Assembly: GCA_024400895.1 (NCBI GenBank)
Contig: JAKSMA010000129.1
Coordinates: forward strand, 1-6,974
Source: Muribaculaceae bacterium
GTDB lineage: Bacteria; Bacteroidota; Bacteroidia; Bacteroidales; Muribaculaceae
Reading direction: 5' to 3'
Length of the DNA stretch: 6,974 bases
Shown: piece by piece, positions 6,785 to 6,974 of the stretch
Position numbering within the stretch: position 1 is the first letter of the stretch
How the letters are laid out: each line of letters starts with the position of its first letter
Made by a program: the position numbers and the translations under genes
Notes under the pieces: model-generated
Told to the model about the DNA's origin: nothing
What the model saw: only the letters and a program-made list of their open reading frames with translations
Databases searched by the model: none

Positions 6785-6816
6785 CAAAATTAATCAAACC
6801 ATTCGCAAACTGCAAA
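6785..6816 (-). promoter_or_regulatory. Promoter of the HU / HU-LysM unit (-33 TTTG, -7 TAATTTTG)
   Basis: On the minus strand TTTG (6816-6813) is followed after 20 bases by TAATTTTG (6792-6785). This fits the Bacteroidota primary sigma pattern TTTG-N19-21-TAnnTTTG fully and is the best promoter match in the window. The expected transcript start is near 6780, giving a leader of only about 15 bases before ATG 6766. No Shine-Dalgarno motif is present. Confidence 0.72.
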
Positions 6817-6974
6817 TAATTCGCCATTTTTACAACCAACTTCTCGCCGCCGCGCCCGCCTGCGGGTAAAATAAATATCAGAAGTGATAGTGGATTGGTG
6901 GGGGGATATCTTGCAGTGCTTGGTGGAATGATGTGTGCCGAAAGGGAATTTCGTGTACGGAGAGTGGATAGCAG
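6817..6974. other. Window end with no recognised gene
   Basis: No start-to-stop frame with family-like sequence is seen on either strand. The composition changes from AT-rich next to the promoter to a GC patch at 6847-6865, which includes a small CCCG/CGGG hairpin (6856-6867), and then to a G-rich plus strand. A frame on the minus strand enters from the window edge and stops near 6870, so the tail of a neighbouring gene is possible but not supported by any motif. Confidence 0.4.

Noticed and set aside
6856..6867. CCCG/CGGG inverted repeat near the window end
   Set aside because: A 4-5 bp stem with a tiny loop and no T tract; chance is likely in a GC patch.

Overview
The window reads as chromosomal DNA of a Bacteroidota bacterium, most likely order Bacteroidales (Prevotella, Muribaculaceae or Bacteroides-like). 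Three things point there: TAnnTTTG-type -7 promoter boxes in front of genes, starts that lack Shine-Dalgarno motifs and have A/T-rich leaders, and protein types typical of the group (a long MaeB-type malic enzyme, a glycine-zipper OmpA lipoprotein, and an HU protein fused to LysM). There is no sign of an insertion sequence, prophage, CRISPR array, rRNA or tRNA. The family calls come from reading the translations, not from a database search.

Layout, left to right. (1) 1-1151, minus: the N-terminal 60% of dxs, cut by the window edge. (2) 1152-1567: the dxs leader, with a promoter-like box, two overlapping short frames that may be a small or decayed gene, and a strong intrinsic terminator for the next gene. 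(3) 1568-2377, minus: a lipoprotein with a glycine zipper and an OmpA-like peptidoglycan-binding domain. (4) 2378-2665: a divergent, AT-rich promoter region. (5) 2666-4954, plus: a two-domain malic enzyme with a PTA-like tail. (6) 4955-5124: a convergent intergenic region with a terminator that could serve both directions. (7) 5125-6766, minus: a two-gene unit coding for a 90-aa HU protein and, 22 bases later, a 448-aa protein with an HU domain, acidic linker, one membrane segment, a charged helix and a LysM domain. (8) 6767-6974: the promoter of that unit, then sequence in which no gene is recognised.

Dxs (isoprenoid precursor entry from pyruvate and glyceraldehyde-3-phosphate) and malic enzyme (malate to pyruvate, making reducing equivalents) are ordinary central metabolism. 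Two other products contain domains expected to bind peptidoglycan: the OmpA lipoprotein from the outer membrane and the HU-LysM protein from the inner membrane.

The most interesting part is the HU / HU-TM-LysM pair. Its architecture implies a single protein with a DNA-binding-fold domain in the cytoplasm and a cell-wall-binding domain in the periplasm, co-expressed with a free HU that could be its dimer partner. This is a candidate physical link between nucleoid, membrane and wall; the function is inferred, not shown.
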